This document shows positions 18,827 through 28,266 of a stretch of DNA of 64,000 nt, piece by piece. How positions within the stretch are numbered: the stretch's first letter is position 1; every line of letters begins with the position of its first letter. The notes beneath the pieces are model-generated. The model did no database searches and was not told where the DNA came from. It saw nothing but the letters and a program-made list of their open reading frames with translations. The position numbers and the translations under genes are program-made. Source of the DNA: Methanobrevibacter sp. (GTDB taxonomy: Archaea; Methanobacteriota; Methanobacteria; Methanobacteriales; Methanobacteriaceae); NCBI RefSeq assembly GCF_015062935.1, contig NZ_SUTM01000003.1:1-64000 (forward strand). The letters run 5' to 3'.

Positions 18827-19407
18827 AAAATTCCCCTTTCAACTTTTTCTAAAAAATTTTTTATTATTGTAAACCCGTCGGATGTTAAAATTGATTCAGG
18901 ATGGAATTGCAGACCATAAACATTATAGTCCTTATGCTTTACAGCCATGATTTCTCCATCATCTTTTGATTTTGAAATGATATCAAGACAATCCGGAAGA
19001 GTGTCTTTGATTAAACTTAAAGAATGGTATCGCCCAACACTTATCTCACTAGGCAATCCCTTGAAAATGTAATCGTAATCCAGTGAAATTTTTGATGATT
19101 TTCCATGCATCAATCTGGAAGCATGTGATATTTCTCCTCCAAAAGCCTCACAAATTGCCTGATGACCTAAACAGACCCCTAAAATTGGAATCTTATCATG
19201 GAAATTCAGAACCGCTTCCACACAGATTCCTGCATTTTCAGGCTTTCCGGGTCCAGGGGATAAAATTATGCATTCAGGATTCATGCTGGATATTTCATCT
19301 ACAGTTATCTTATCGTTTCTTACAACACGTATGTCCGGATTAATTTGTCCAATAAGTTGGTACAGGTTATATGAAAAGCTGTCATAGTTATCAATTAAAA
19401 GAATCAT
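18823..19407 (-). CDS. trpG: Anthranilate synthase, glutamine amidotransferase subunit
   Basis: A 194-aa class I glutamine amidotransferase that supplies ammonia to TrpE. The nucleophile is in ILGVCLGHQAI and the His-Glu pair in GLQFHPESIL; IILSPGPGKPENAGI is the family oxyanion loop. It overlaps trpE by 4 bases. A para-aminobenzoate role is less likely given the operon. Confidence 0.96.
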   Translation of the reverse strand: MILLIDNYDSFSYNLYQLIGQINPDIRVVRNDKITVDEISSMNPECIILSPGPGKPENAGICVEAVLNFHDKIPILGVCLGHQAICEAFGGEISHASRLMHGKSSKISLDYDYIFKGLPSEISVGRYHSLSLIKDTLPDCLDIISKSKDDGEIMAVKHKDYNVYGLQFHPESILTSDGFTIIKNFLEKVERGIL

Positions 19408-20900
19408 TCTATCCCTCCATCAGCAATTTTCAATGCATTTATTACTGCTTTGGCTTTGTTTAAGCATTCTTCAAATTCGTTTTCAGGTACACTGTCCGCT
19501 ACAATTCCAGCACCTGAACGAATGAAAACCTTATTGTTTCTGGCAAATGCAATCCTGATTGAAATGCAGGTATCAACATTTCCGCTTAAATCCACATATC
19601 CAATAGCTCCACCGTAAATTCCTCTTTTGTTGTTTTCAAGTTCATTGATAATCTCGCATGCCCTTAATTTTGGAGCTCCTGACAGTGTTCCTGCTGGAAG
19701 AATTGAATCAATTGCAACCAGTGAGTCCAAATCAGACCTTAAGGTTCCGCTGACAGTGGATCCTATATGCATGACATGGGAAAATTTCTCGATTGAGAGA
19801 TATTTATCTACATTGACGGAACCTATTTCGGCTATTCTACCAATATCATTACGGCCCAGATCAACCAACATGTTGTGTTCAGCCAATTCCTTTTCATCGG
19901 CCAATAATTCCTTTTCAAGTTCTGCATCCTCTTCAGGAGTCTTTCCGCGAGGCCTTGTTCCTGCTAACGGAAAGGTAAACAGTTTTTTGTCAGTCAATTT
20001 TACCAGGGTTTCGGGAGATGCACCGGCAATTTCAATATCATCACTTGAAAAATAAAACATGTATGGGGAGGGATTTGTAGTTCTTAAAACCCTGTATGTG
20101 TCAAACAGACTTCCGGAAATGTCCGCTTCGATTCTGTTTGACAGTACCACCTGGAAAATATCTCCTTCAGTAATGTATTCCTTTGCTTTTAAAACCATAT
20201 CACAATAGGTTTCACGTGAGAATACTGGTTTGAAATCTGATTTTAATTTTAAAGGTTCCACTTTTGCCTTTTCGCCGTTTTTAATCAAATCTGCAATTTC
20301 CTTTAAATCTTTGCAGGCCTTTTTATAATTGTTTTCAACATCATCTGTCTTCATGTTTACAATCAGTATGATCTTCTGTTTGAAGTTGTCAAAGGCAATT
20401 ACCTTGTCGAACAGCATCAAGTCAATGTCCTTGAACTGGTCCTGATTTTCAGCATCGAGGTTTAGGGAAGGTTCTGCATACTTGATATAGTCATAAGCAA
20501 AATAGCCTACAAAACCTCCGGTAAATGTTGGCAGATTATCCAATTTTGGAGATTTGTTCTGTTTAACCAAATCCTTAATAATTTCACTTGGATTTTCACT
20601 TTCAATAATTATTTCATCATCATTTAATTCATCAAAATTCCTGCTGCCTCTAATTTTAATAATTCCATCCTGGCAGGTGAATTCCAAAAGAGGATTGAAA
20701 CCTAAAAATGAATATCTTCCCCAGTTTTGTGAGTCTTCAATACTCTCCAGCATGTAACAGTGCTTGCTGGAATTTTTCAAAATTCTTAAAACTTCAATAG
20801 GAGTAGCAATATCCGAAAATAATTCATATGATATTGGAATCCGCTTGTATTGCTTGTTTTTTGAAATATCTTTGACTTCATCTAAACTTGGGAAAAACAT
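19404..20900 (-). CDS. trpE: Anthranilate synthase, component I
   Basis: A 498-aa chorismate-utilising enzyme that makes anthranilate from chorismate with TrpG. The C-terminal chorismate fold shows SPSPYMFYF-like NPSPYMFYFS, GASPETLVKL, FPLAGTRPRGK, HNMLVDLGRNDIGR and IRSGAGIVADS. The N-terminal LLES-type segment (YMLESIEDSQNWGRYSFLGFNP) suggests tryptophan feedback inhibition as in other TrpE enzymes. It is the first gene of trpEGDCFBA. Confidence 0.96.
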   Translation of the reverse strand: MFFPSLDEVKDISKNKQYKRIPISYELFSDIATPIEVLRILKNSSKHCYMLESIEDSQNWGRYSFLGFNPLLEFTCQDGIIKIRGSRNFDELNDDEIIIESENPSEIIKDLVKQNKSPKLDNLPTFTGGFVGYFAYDYIKYAEPSLNLDAENQDQFKDIDLMLFDKVIAFDNFKQKIILIVNMKTDDVENNYKKACKDLKEIADLIKNGEKAKVEPLKLKSDFKPVFSRETYCDMVLKAKEYITEGDIFQVVLSNRIEADISGSLFDTYRVLRTTNPSPYMFYFSSDDIEIAGASPETLVKLTDKKLFTFPLAGTRPRGKTPEEDAELEKELLADEKELAEHNMLVDLGRNDIGRIAEIGSVNVDKYLSIEKFSHVMHIGSTVSGTLRSDLDSLVAIDSILPAGTLSGAPKLRACEIINELENNKRGIYGGAIGYVDLSGNVDTCISIRIAFARNNKVFIRSGAGIVADSVPENEFEECLNKAKAVINALKIADGGIE

Positions 20901-20907
20901 ATTATCA

Positions 20908-20964
20908 CTTGTTATTATTTGTATATAATGTACTATTTAAAACCTTGTTGTCATAATTTGTACA
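20908..20964 (-). promoter_or_regulatory. trp promoter with candidate TRP boxes
   Basis: On the minus strand, TGTACA (20959-20964) lies upstream of a TATA-like TTTTAAATA (about 20933-20942), and AGTACA (20929-20934) overlaps its downstream edge. In Methanothermobacter, TrpY represses trp by binding TGTACA boxes. The same arrangement here implies TrpY-like control, but no trpY gene is in the window. Transcription should start only about 10 bases before the trpE ATG. Confidence 0.5.
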
Positions 20965-20991
20965 TTGAAAAAATCCTTGAAAAAAATATAT

Positions 20992-21390
20992 CTATAATTT
21001 ATCCTGCTCTTTAGAAAATTCAATAACAATTTTTTTAATTTCCCTGCTTTCCAAATAAGGAATGTTTTCTGTGAGTTCCTTTTCCAAATCCATATTCAGC
21101 TGCAGTCTTTTCTGGACATATTCTTCCCCATCAAATTCATTTTTATACTGTTTGTTGAGATTAGAATATTTTGTAATCAGAGGCTGGATAATAGTTGAAA
21201 TATCCTCATCCAATCTTTCATTGATGATTTTTCTATTTCTGATTTCAATTACAAAACCGACAACTGTCATGAAAAATCCTAAAACAGTTACAGTCAATGC
21301 AGGAACAAAAATCTTTTCATTCCCCATATACACTATAGAAAGGACTATTCCTATAAATATCAAAGCAATTCCTATTTTTCTTAAATCCAT
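20992..21390 (-). CDS. Small two-TM membrane protein, unknown function
   Basis: A 132-aa protein with two hydrophobic segments at the N-terminus (about 7-23 and 29-48), separated by a short loop with a conserved-looking GNEKIFVP. A cytoplasmic charged helical region of about 80 residues follows. It starts 10 bases after the CPBP protease gene ends, so the two are probably co-transcribed. No catalytic motif is visible. Confidence 0.7.
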   Translation of the reverse strand: MDLRKIGIALIFIGIVLSIVYMGNEKIFVPALTVTVLGFFMTVVGFVIEIRNRKIINERLDEDISTIIQPLITKYSNLNKQYKNEFDGEEYVQKRLQLNMDLEKELTENIPYLESREIKKIVIEFSKEQDKL

Positions 21391-21400
21391 AATATCATAT

Positions 21401-22183
21401 CTATAATCTTTTATTATTTAACATTTTCAATTCCTTAAAAATTGAAACAAACAAAATTATTGCTGAGATAACTGCAAATGCTGAAACTGCAAAAATTACA
21501 TTGCCGTTAGTAAACAACACTTCATTTACGTCAACCAATCTGATTGTTTCAGCAATCAGGTTATTTAAAAAATGAGCGAAAATTGGAACACAAATATTAT
21601 CTGTTTTAAGATATAGAATCGCCATGCAAACTGCAAAAACAAATGCTGAAAATATGCTTCCGAAACTGTGCAGGGCTCCAAACAGCAGTGAAGATATAAT
21701 TATTGCAAATACTGTTGGAACAATTAAGCGCAATCTTGAAATTAAAACGCCCCGAAAGACTAGTTCTTCAGAAATTGAGGATAAAATTACTGTTGAAAGA
21801 AATCCCCCGACAAAAGGCAGATATCCCATTACAGATCTTGAAGGCAGTGAAAAACTTATCAGAAAATCTAAAGAAGGAAAACTGGTTACAATAAAATTTG
21901 AAAAGTACAGCATCCCATATGAAAAGAAAATATTTAAAAAAACAATTAAAACAATGTATTTCAGATTAATTTTTGAAAACATATTTTTTAAATCATCGAT
22001 AAAGCTATCACGATAATTCCATAATTTAAATATAAAATAAATAATAATAACTACACTAATCCATGATTGATTAAAAGGAAAACCAAAACGGTTGAGCAGA
22101 AATAAAACTAAAAAAGAAGCAATTATCAGCACTGCAATGCTTTTAATTCCAATATTTTTAAGATTATCATTAAATAAAGACAT
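21401..22183 (-). CDS. CPBP-family intramembrane metalloprotease (CAAX protease/ABI type)
   Basis: A 260-aa polytopic membrane protein with about seven or eight hydrophobic segments. The CPBP motifs are present: motif 1 SISEELVFRGVLISRL (paired Glu and Arg), motif 2 SSLLFGALHSFGSIFSAF (His), and motif 3 VPIFAHFLNNLIAE (His, Asn). Such enzymes cleave prenylated or leaderless peptides in eukaryotes and bacteria; archaeal substrates are unknown. The small XRE regulator lies 114 bases upstream on the same strand. Confidence 0.88.
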   Translation of the reverse strand: MSLFNDNLKNIGIKSIAVLIIASFLVLFLLNRFGFPFNQSWISVVIIIYFIFKLWNYRDSFIDDLKNMFSKINLKYIVLIVFLNIFFSYGMLYFSNFIVTSFPSLDFLISFSLPSRSVMGYLPFVGGFLSTVILSSISEELVFRGVLISRLRLIVPTVFAIIISSLLFGALHSFGSIFSAFVFAVCMAILYLKTDNICVPIFAHFLNNLIAETIRLVDVNEVLFTNGNVIFAVSAFAVISAIILFVSIFKELKMLNNKRL

Positions 22184-22297
22184 AATATCAAAAAAAAATA
22201 AAAATAATTTAAAAAAATTTGGGCTAAATTAAAAATGAAACAGCATATATATTAACATCATTAACTAGCAAATTTTTTTAACAAATTCAAATCTCAT

Positions 22298-22501
22298 TCA
22301 ATCATCTTCATCGAACATGAAAACTTCTTCAATAGAATTTTTACCCAAAACTTTTGTAATTTTATAGGCCAATAATAAGGAAGGATTATAACGAGCATTT
22401 TCTAAAGCATTTATTGTTTGACGAGTTACACCAACAGAATCAGCCAACTCTTGTTGAGTTATGCCTTTATTCTGGCGTAACTGGCGTATTTTTGTTTCCA
22501 T
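22298..22501 (-). CDS. Small XRE-type helix-turn-helix regulator
   Basis: A 67-aa protein that is essentially one Cro/C1-type HTH domain. [45 protein letters not shown] contains helix 2-turn-helix 3. The short acidic tail ([10 protein letters not shown]) is typical of the YozG-like group, whose genes often sit beside membrane protein genes. It may regulate the downstream CPBP protease genes and itself; an inverted repeat lies at 22523-22532. Confidence 0.88.
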   Translation of the reverse strand: METKIRQLRQNKGITQQELADSVGVTRQTINALENARYNPSLLLAYKITKVLGKNSIEEVFMFDEDD

Positions 22502-22522
22502 ATACTCACCTATGACATAACC

Positions 22523-22532
22523 GAACGGTCAT
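22523..22532. promoter_or_regulatory. Candidate operator upstream of the XRE regulator
   Basis: ACCG-AA-CGGT is a 10-bp inverted repeat about 20 bases upstream of the regulator's ATG, within a longer region with TGACATA and GGTCATA half-sites. It is G/C-rich in an AT-rich stretch. Binding by the adjacent regulator is inferred. Confidence 0.35.
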
Positions 22533-22642
22533 AATGTATATTTAATTCTTAAAAATAGAATATATAAATGTTTTGAAAAATCATTAAAAATTTAATATAA
22601 AGAATGAATAAATAATATAATATAATTTATGAGTTGATAAAA

Positions 22643-23992
22643 ATGGCTATTCATCCTATTGAATTTAGATATGGAACTCCCGAAATGAAAAGTATCTGGG
22701 AAGAAGAAAACAAATTGCAAAGAATGTTAGATGTAGAATCTGCATTAGCTCAAGCAGAAGGAAAATTAGGAATTATTCCACAGGAAGTAGCTGATGAAAT
22801 CGCAGCAAAAGCTAATACAAATTTTGTAAAATTAGAAAGAATGAAAGAAATTGAAGCTGAAACCAATCACGACATTGCGGCTTTATCCAAATCCATTACA
22901 GAAGTATGTGAAAATGGAGCAGGAGAATACGTTCACTTTGGAGCTACATCTAATGATATTGTAGACAGTTCAAATTCATTACTCATTCGTGACTCAATTG
23001 ACGTTTTAGAAGAAAAATTAGAAAGATTAACTAAAATAATGCTTAAATTAACCGAAGAAAATAAAATGAAAGTATGTATTGGCCGTACACATGGACAGCA
23101 TGCACTGCCAACAACATACGGAATGAAATTTGGTATTTGGGCAGATGAACTCCACAGGCAATACGTAAGATTAGAAAATGCAAGATCCAATGTTTGCATT
23201 GGTATGATGGATGGTGCTGTCGGAACCACCGCAGCATTAGGCGAACAAGGATGGGAAATACATAAAACTGTAGCAGAAATATTAGGATTGCCTGCTGCAA
23301 CCATTACAAACCAAGTTGTTCAAAGGGACAACCATGTAGAATTCATTAGCGTATTGGCTAATATTGCTAGTACTTTAGATAAAATTGCTTTAGAAATCAG
23401 AAGCCTCCAAAGAACAGAACTTATGGAAGTTGGAGAATACTTCGATCCTGAAAAACAAGTGGGCAGCAGCACAATGCCACATAAAATGAATCCAATCACT
23501 GCTGAAAGAATCTGCGGAGTCGCAAGAATCGTTAAATCTTATGTTAATGCAGCTTTAGACAACAATCCTCTTTGGCATGAAAGAGACCTGACTAATTCAT
23601 CCTGTGAAAGGATTATGTTCCCTGAAAGCTGTATTTTAACTGATTACATTCTCAATTTAACCATTAAATTAATGAATAATTTAGTCTTCTACGATGAAAA
23701 CATCGAAAGAAACCTAAACCTAACAAACGGATTAATCATGGCCGAAAGATTAATGGCAGAACTTACCCGTGCAGGAATGGGTAAACAAACCGCTTATGGA
23801 ATTGTTAGAAAAAATGCAATAAAAGCTAACAAAGAAAAACTATTGTTAGGAGAATTGATTCTGGAAGATGAAGAAGTGCAAAAATACCTGACTGAAGAAG
23901 ATGTTGAAAAAATAATGGACCCACACACTTACGTCGGATCTATTTCAATAATCATCGATGAATTGCTTGAAAAATCCAAAGACTGGTTCTAG
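22643..23992 (+). CDS. purB: Adenylosuccinate lyase
   Basis: A 449-aa homotetrameric lyase of the fumarase/aspartase superfamily, acting twice in purine synthesis (SAICAR to AICAR, adenylosuccinate to AMP). The signature GSSTMPHKMNP is intact, with catalytic His in GRTHGQHALPTTYG and TNHDIAAL upstream. I chose ATG at 22643 (MAIHPIEFRYG) rather than the TTG at 22634, since the family begins with this sequence. Confidence 0.95.
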   Translation: MAIHPIEFRYGTPEMKSIWEEENKLQRMLDVESALAQAEGKLGIIPQEVADEIAAKANTNFVKLERMKEIEAETNHDIAALSKSITEVCENGAGEYVHFGATSNDIVDSSNSLLIRDSIDVLEEKLERLTKIMLKLTEENKMKVCIGRTHGQHALPTTYGMKFGIWADELHRQYVRLENARSNVCIGMMDGAVGTTAALGEQGWEIHKTVAEILGLPAATITNQVVQRDNHVEFISVLANIASTLDKIALEIRSLQRTELMEVGEYFDPEKQVGSSTMPHKMNPITAERICGVARIVKSYVNAALDNNPLWHERDLTNSSCERIMFPESCILTDYILNLTIKLMNNLVFYDENIERNLNLTNGLIMAERLMAELTRAGMGKQTAYGIVRKNAIKANKEKLLLGELILEDEEVQKYLTEEDVEKIMDPHTYVGSISIIIDELLEKSKDWF

Positions 23993-24000
23993 GTGAAAAT

Positions 24001-24849
24001 ATGGTTAGTGTAAAAGAACTAAAATCTGTTGATTTATCTTCATTCACTATTGTTACCACAGCAATTGGAGTGTTGTTTTCAATAATATCATCCATATTGA
24101 TTGTAATCATGATGGGTGTTACAACCCCAAGTGCAATCGGAGCATCAATATACATTATTTCAACAGTCATAGTAGGTACTTTAATGTACACCATTTACAA
24201 TTCATTTTGCCAAGGCTTCCTTTACAATACCTTAGCAAAAAAGATTAATCCGATTAAACTTGCATTTGACGGGAACAAAATAATTAAAGTTACAACAACC
24301 GAAACTGCAATCGCAATAGCTATGATTGAAACAGTAATGGTTATCCTGCTTTACTTAGCTAGCGTAGTAATAATGCCTTTAATGATAAATGCAGCAGTGC
24401 AAACATTAATGTATTCAGGCCAGCAAGTATTAGCCTACGGCCTTTATCAGTTTATGCTGTTAATAAGTCAGCCAGCGACAATTGCAATGATCATATTCGG
24501 TACATTCATCATGACTTTTGTATTCGTTTTACTTGGATGTTACATTTATAATATTCTCGCAGGCAGAGGAAGATGTGTTGAAGTGGAATTGTCTCAAGAA
24601 AACAATATGACCGTTATTGAATCAATTGATTATCTAAAATTTGCAATTGTTTTTGCAATAATTAATGGTATATTAAGTATTATTTCTGCAATTGTGATGA
24701 TAGTTAGTGGAGGACAGGCAGTTAATGCAATATTAAATATTGTCTTGTCCTTTGTTATAGGATTCGTATTTGGTGCATTAACAGCAATATTTTATAATTT
24801 CATTGCACCGAAACTTGAAAAATTAAAATTAGAATTAATTGATTTATAA
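24001..24849 (+). CDS. Polytopic membrane protein, unknown function
   Basis: A 282-aa protein with about six hydrophobic segments arranged as two similar halves: about 17-62, 97-135 and 145-185, then 205-235 and 240-270. Short polar loops connect them (NSFCQGFLYNTLAKKINP and YNFIAPKLEKLKLEL end two halves, an internal repeat of F-x-YN-x-xAxK). This resembles Yip1-like or DUF973-like archaeal proteins, but the assignment is weak. GGTGA precedes the ATG, 8 bases after purB ends, so the two are co-transcribed. Confidence 0.7.
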   Translation: MVSVKELKSVDLSSFTIVTTAIGVLFSIISSILIVIMMGVTTPSAIGASIYIISTVIVGTLMYTIYNSFCQGFLYNTLAKKINPIKLAFDGNKIIKVTTTETAIAIAMIETVMVILLYLASVVIMPLMINAAVQTLMYSGQQVLAYGLYQFMLLISQPATIAMIIFGTFIMTFVFVLLGCYIYNILAGRGRCVEVELSQENNMTVIESIDYLKFAIVFAIINGILSIISAIVMIVSGGQAVNAILNIVLSFVIGFVFGALTAIFYNFIAPKLEKLKLELIDL

Positions 24850-24853
24850 ACAA

Positions 24854-27346
24854 TTAATTCTTACTTTCTCTTTTTATTTCAGGAACATATCTCTTAAGCA
24901 TTAATGAAAGAGATATGACTGTTACAGAACTCATTGCCATAGCCAAACCTGCCAATGCCGGTTCGAATGTTATTCCAAATGACGGATATAAAACTCCTGC
25001 CGCAACCGGAATCAGTATTGAGTTATAAGCGAATGCCCAGAAGATATTCTCCTTGATTCTTCTCATTACCTTTTTAGAGAATTGCACTGCGGCAACAACA
25101 TTCTCTAAATCTCCTTCCATTACAACAATATCACCGCTTTCCATAGCAATATCAGTTCCGTTTCCCATTGCAACACCAATATCTGCCTGTGTTAGGGCTG
25201 GTGCATCGTTTATTCCATCACCGACAAATAAAACCTTTTTAGTATGGTTTGCCTGAGTTTCTTTAACAATATCGAGTTTGTTTTCAGGTAAAACTCCTGC
25301 ACGGACATTATCAATTCCAACTTCTCCGGCTACATTGAGTGCAGTGGATTCATTATCTCCTGTCAACATATAAGTTTCAACACCCATCTTATGCAGCTCG
25401 TCGATTGTTCTTTTGGAATTAGATTTGATTTTATCGGATAAACTTAGAATACCCTTGACTGTTTTATCCTGAGCCAAAAAGATAATTGTTTTTGATAGAT
25501 TTTCGAGTTCATGATATTTTTCCACCAGCTCATCTGAAACGTCAATTTCATTTGCCTGCATTAATGAGAGGTTTCCGGCAAAAACATCACTATCATTTAA
25601 TTTCGCTTTAAGGCCTTTTCCGGTTACATTTTCAAACTCGGATGTTTGATCCAAATCCAGATTCAACTCCTTGGATTTGTTTACAATGGCTTTTGCAATA
25701 GGGTGATTTGAATTTTGTTCCACACTTGCGGCAAGCCTAATCAATTCCTCATCTGAAATGCCATATGGAATAATATCATCAACTTCAGGTTTTCCTTCAG
25801 TTATTGTTCCGGTTTTGTCAAAGGCAGCTACATCGATTTGACCTGCATTTTCCAGAGTGTCCCCATTTTTAATTAGAATACCGAATTCTGCGGCTCTTCC
25901 AACACCCACAGTAACTGCGGTAGGAGTAGCCAGACCCAATGCACAAGGACATGCCACAACCAGAATTGAAATCAAACATGTTAAGGAGAACAATAACGGA
26001 GCTCCCAATACAACATACCATATTAAAAATACAATAATTGCTATTGTTAAAATGACTGGAATGAAATATGATACGATAGTATTTGCAAATTTCTGAACGG
26101 GAGGTCTTGAAGACTGTGCTTTTTCAACCAAACGAATGATATTTGACAGAACTGTTTCTTTTCCGATTTTTTTAGCTCTAATCTGAAGTACACCGTCCTG
26201 GTTAATGGTTCCGGCAAAGACTTCTTCACCATCTTTTTTTACTTTAGGTATCGGCTCACCGTTTATCATTGATTCATCCACATAGGATTCACCGCCGACA
26301 ACATCTCCATCAACCGGAATTTTTTCACCGGGCTTTACCAAAAGCAAATCATCAAGAACAATATCTGCTATGGATACCTCTTTTTGAGAAATTACCTCAC
26401 CATTTTCATCAACCTCGATTGCTGTTGCAACAGTCGGCTGAAGGCCTATCAGTTCACGAATAGAATCTGATGTTCTTTTTTTGGCTCTTGCTTCAAGATA
26501 TCTACCAATCATTAAAAAGGAAGGAAGCATTACAGCGGAATCATAAAACATGAACGTATGGTCCAGAACTATGCCGAATGTTCCGAAAATACTTGAAACA
26601 TATGCAACCAGAATACCCATGGAATACATTACATCCATATTCAAATTTTTATGCATTAATCCGTTGATTCCTGCTTTTAAAATAGGCAGTGAAACATATA
26701 AAAATGGAGCAATACTTACAATTAATGACAACAATCCCATTGAGGATATGTGAATTCCAGTAGATTCATGGAGACTATGGGTAAGCCCCATCAGAGGATC
26801 CCATCCGCTGAACATTAAAATCATCAATATGGCTGAAAAGATTAAACCCACTATAATCCTGTTACGTTTTTCAGCCAAATCCTTTTGATAAATTGCTTCT
26901 TCATCAATTTCCGTTTGACCTTCAACCCCTAAAAGTTCAAAGCCCAAGGAAGTTATTACCTCTTCAATCTCATCCAAAGTCACTTTTGATGAATCATACC
27001 TTATTTTAGCTGACTGGGATGTTAAATCAGCCTTAACATCATATATGCCATCCAATCTAATCAAAAAGTTTTCAACATTCATTGTACATGAAGCGCAGTG
27101 CATTCCCTGGATTCTCAAAGTCATTTCATCACTGTGAAGTTCAAAACCCAAGTTTTTAACTAAACGTTCCATTTCCTCATATGAAATCTTTTTAGTATCA
27201 ACTGTAATATGCAGTTTATTTGCGGAAAGGTCTGCATCAACCTCTTCTACTCCTTCAATTTTTCCGAATGTCTTATTAACGCTTAAAACACATGAAGCGC
27301 AGTGCATTCCTTCAATTGGCAAATCCATATGTTTATGTTTTACCAT
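24854..27346 (-). CDS. copA: Copper-translocating P1B-type ATPase
   Basis: An 830-aa membrane ATPase that exports Cu(I). Two N-terminal heavy-metal domains have GMHCASC (C16/C19 and near residue 90). The transmembrane CPC motif is in VACPCALG, phosphorylation Asp in DKTGTITEG, the nucleotide domain has SNHPIAKAI, and TGDN and GDGINDAP close the site. NSILIPVAAG and SSVTVISLSL in the last TM segments fit P1B-1 specificity. The gene is monocistronic with an inverted repeat next to its TATA box. Confidence 0.94.
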   Translation of the reverse strand: MVKHKHMDLPIEGMHCASCVLSVNKTFGKIEGVEEVDADLSANKLHITVDTKKISYEEMERLVKNLGFELHSDEMTLRIQGMHCASCTMNVENFLIRLDGIYDVKADLTSQSAKIRYDSSKVTLDEIEEVITSLGFELLGVEGQTEIDEEAIYQKDLAEKRNRIIVGLIFSAILMILMFSGWDPLMGLTHSLHESTGIHISSMGLLSLIVSIAPFLYVSLPILKAGINGLMHKNLNMDVMYSMGILVAYVSSIFGTFGIVLDHTFMFYDSAVMLPSFLMIGRYLEARAKKRTSDSIRELIGLQPTVATAIEVDENGEVISQKEVSIADIVLDDLLLVKPGEKIPVDGDVVGGESYVDESMINGEPIPKVKKDGEEVFAGTINQDGVLQIRAKKIGKETVLSNIIRLVEKAQSSRPPVQKFANTIVSYFIPVILTIAIIVFLIWYVVLGAPLLFSLTCLISILVVACPCALGLATPTAVTVGVGRAAEFGILIKNGDTLENAGQIDVAAFDKTGTITEGKPEVDDIIPYGISDEELIRLAASVEQNSNHPIAKAIVNKSKELNLDLDQTSEFENVTGKGLKAKLNDSDVFAGNLSLMQANEIDVSDELVEKYHELENLSKTIIFLAQDKTVKGILSLSDKIKSNSKRTIDELHKMGVETYMLTGDNESTALNVAGEVGIDNVRAGVLPENKLDIVKETQANHTKKVLFVGDGINDAPALTQADIGVAMGNGTDIAMESGDIVVMEGDLENVVAAVQFSKKVMRRIKENIFWAFAYNSILIPVAAGVLYPSFGITFEPALAGLAMAMSSVTVISLSLMLKRYVPEIKRESKN

Positions 27347-27392
27347 ATTATCACAACCGTTCTAATCTTATAAAACATAATATTGCATTTAA

Positions 27393-27420
27393 CTATTATA
27401 AAAGTTTAGGTAATACTAAA
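27393..27420 (-). promoter_or_regulatory. copA promoter with inverted repeat
   Basis: A TATA-like CTTTTATAATAG on the minus strand (27393-27404) is immediately preceded by TTTAG-GTAATA-CTAAA (27405-27420). An operator over the BRE would block TFB binding. A copper-responsive regulator is the obvious guess but no such gene lies next to it. Confidence 0.45.
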
Positions 27421-27456
27421 ATAACTTAAAATTTGTAAAAAAAGAAAAAAAATAGA

Positions 27457-27472
27457 GAAACAACCATGTTTC
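27457..27472 (-). terminator. Candidate end-of-operon hairpin
   Basis: GAAAC-N6-GTTTC lies 3 bases beyond the stop of the ferredoxin-nitroreductase gene and is followed on the minus strand by a T-rich run. The position fits termination of the five-gene minus-strand operon. Confidence 0.4.
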
Positions 27473-27474
27473 CC

Positions 27475-28266
27475 TTACATATATTTTACATTGATATCCT
27501 TGTGAGGAACTGTTCTTTTATAAGTCTTTTTAGGATATCCAATTATGAAAGCGGAATACATGTGCTTATCTTTATCAATTTGAGGGAAAAATTCCATCAG
27601 TCTATCATGATCAATCTCATCTGCTTTCAAAATAAATAATGAATAAAATCCTCCAAGGCCTAAGGAATATGCAAGCAATTCCATACGGGTGTTGGCGATT
27701 ACTGCACTTGTCTTATCTGTTGAAAATGTTAAAATTAGCTGATGACCCTGCCATAAAAGAGGATGATACTTTCTTGAGGAGCTATCCTTTAAATATTCTC
27801 CCAATTGTTTTATTCTGAAAAATTCTTCCTCTTCAACTTTAATGATATCATAAACATGTTTCATAAAATCATTCAGTTTTTTGTCCAAAACTACAAATTC
27901 CACATCCTGCTCATTTTGAGCAGACGGAGAATAATAGGCCCCTTCAAACAGTTTGTTGAATACATCTTTGCCTATTTTTTTCTTTTTAAACCAACGTATT
28001 GAGCGTCTTCTTTTCAAAAATTCGAGTAAATCCCTATACTCCAATGAAGATTCCTTGGAATTATAATCGACAATTCTGTCTTCATGGCCTTTAAATATCT
28101 TAAGAGTAATTGCTCCTGAAGGACAAATTGCCATACAGTGGCCGCATTCAAAACAGTTGCTACCTGTTTCATAAGCAACTTCATCTATTTCAATATTGTC
28201 CCTAATACAAACTGACTTGCACTGTCCGCATCCGATACATTTTTCACCATAAATCATTAATTTCAT
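27475..28266 (-). CDS. Ferredoxin-nitroreductase fusion protein
   Basis: A 263-aa protein. The N-terminal about 60 residues are a two-[4Fe-4S] ferredoxin domain (CIGCGQCKSVC and CFECGHCMAICP). The rest is a nitroreductase-type FMN domain, starting LLEFLKRRRSIRWFKKKKIGKDV, with AYYSPSAQNEQDVEFVVL and SLGLGGFYS. Such fusions probably move electrons from ferredoxin clusters to FMN; the substrate is unknown. Its ATG overlaps the amidohydrolase stop by 4 bases; it is the last gene of the truD operon. Confidence 0.88.
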   Translation of the reverse strand: MKLMIYGEKCIGCGQCKSVCIRDNIEIDEVAYETGSNCFECGHCMAICPSGAITLKIFKGHEDRIVDYNSKESSLEYRDLLEFLKRRRSIRWFKKKKIGKDVFNKLFEGAYYSPSAQNEQDVEFVVLDKKLNDFMKHVYDIIKVEEEEFFRIKQLGEYLKDSSSRKYHPLLWQGHQLILTFSTDKTSAVIANTRMELLAYSLGLGGFYSLFILKADEIDHDRLMEFFPQIDKDKHMYSAFIIGYPKKTYKRTVPHKDINVKYM

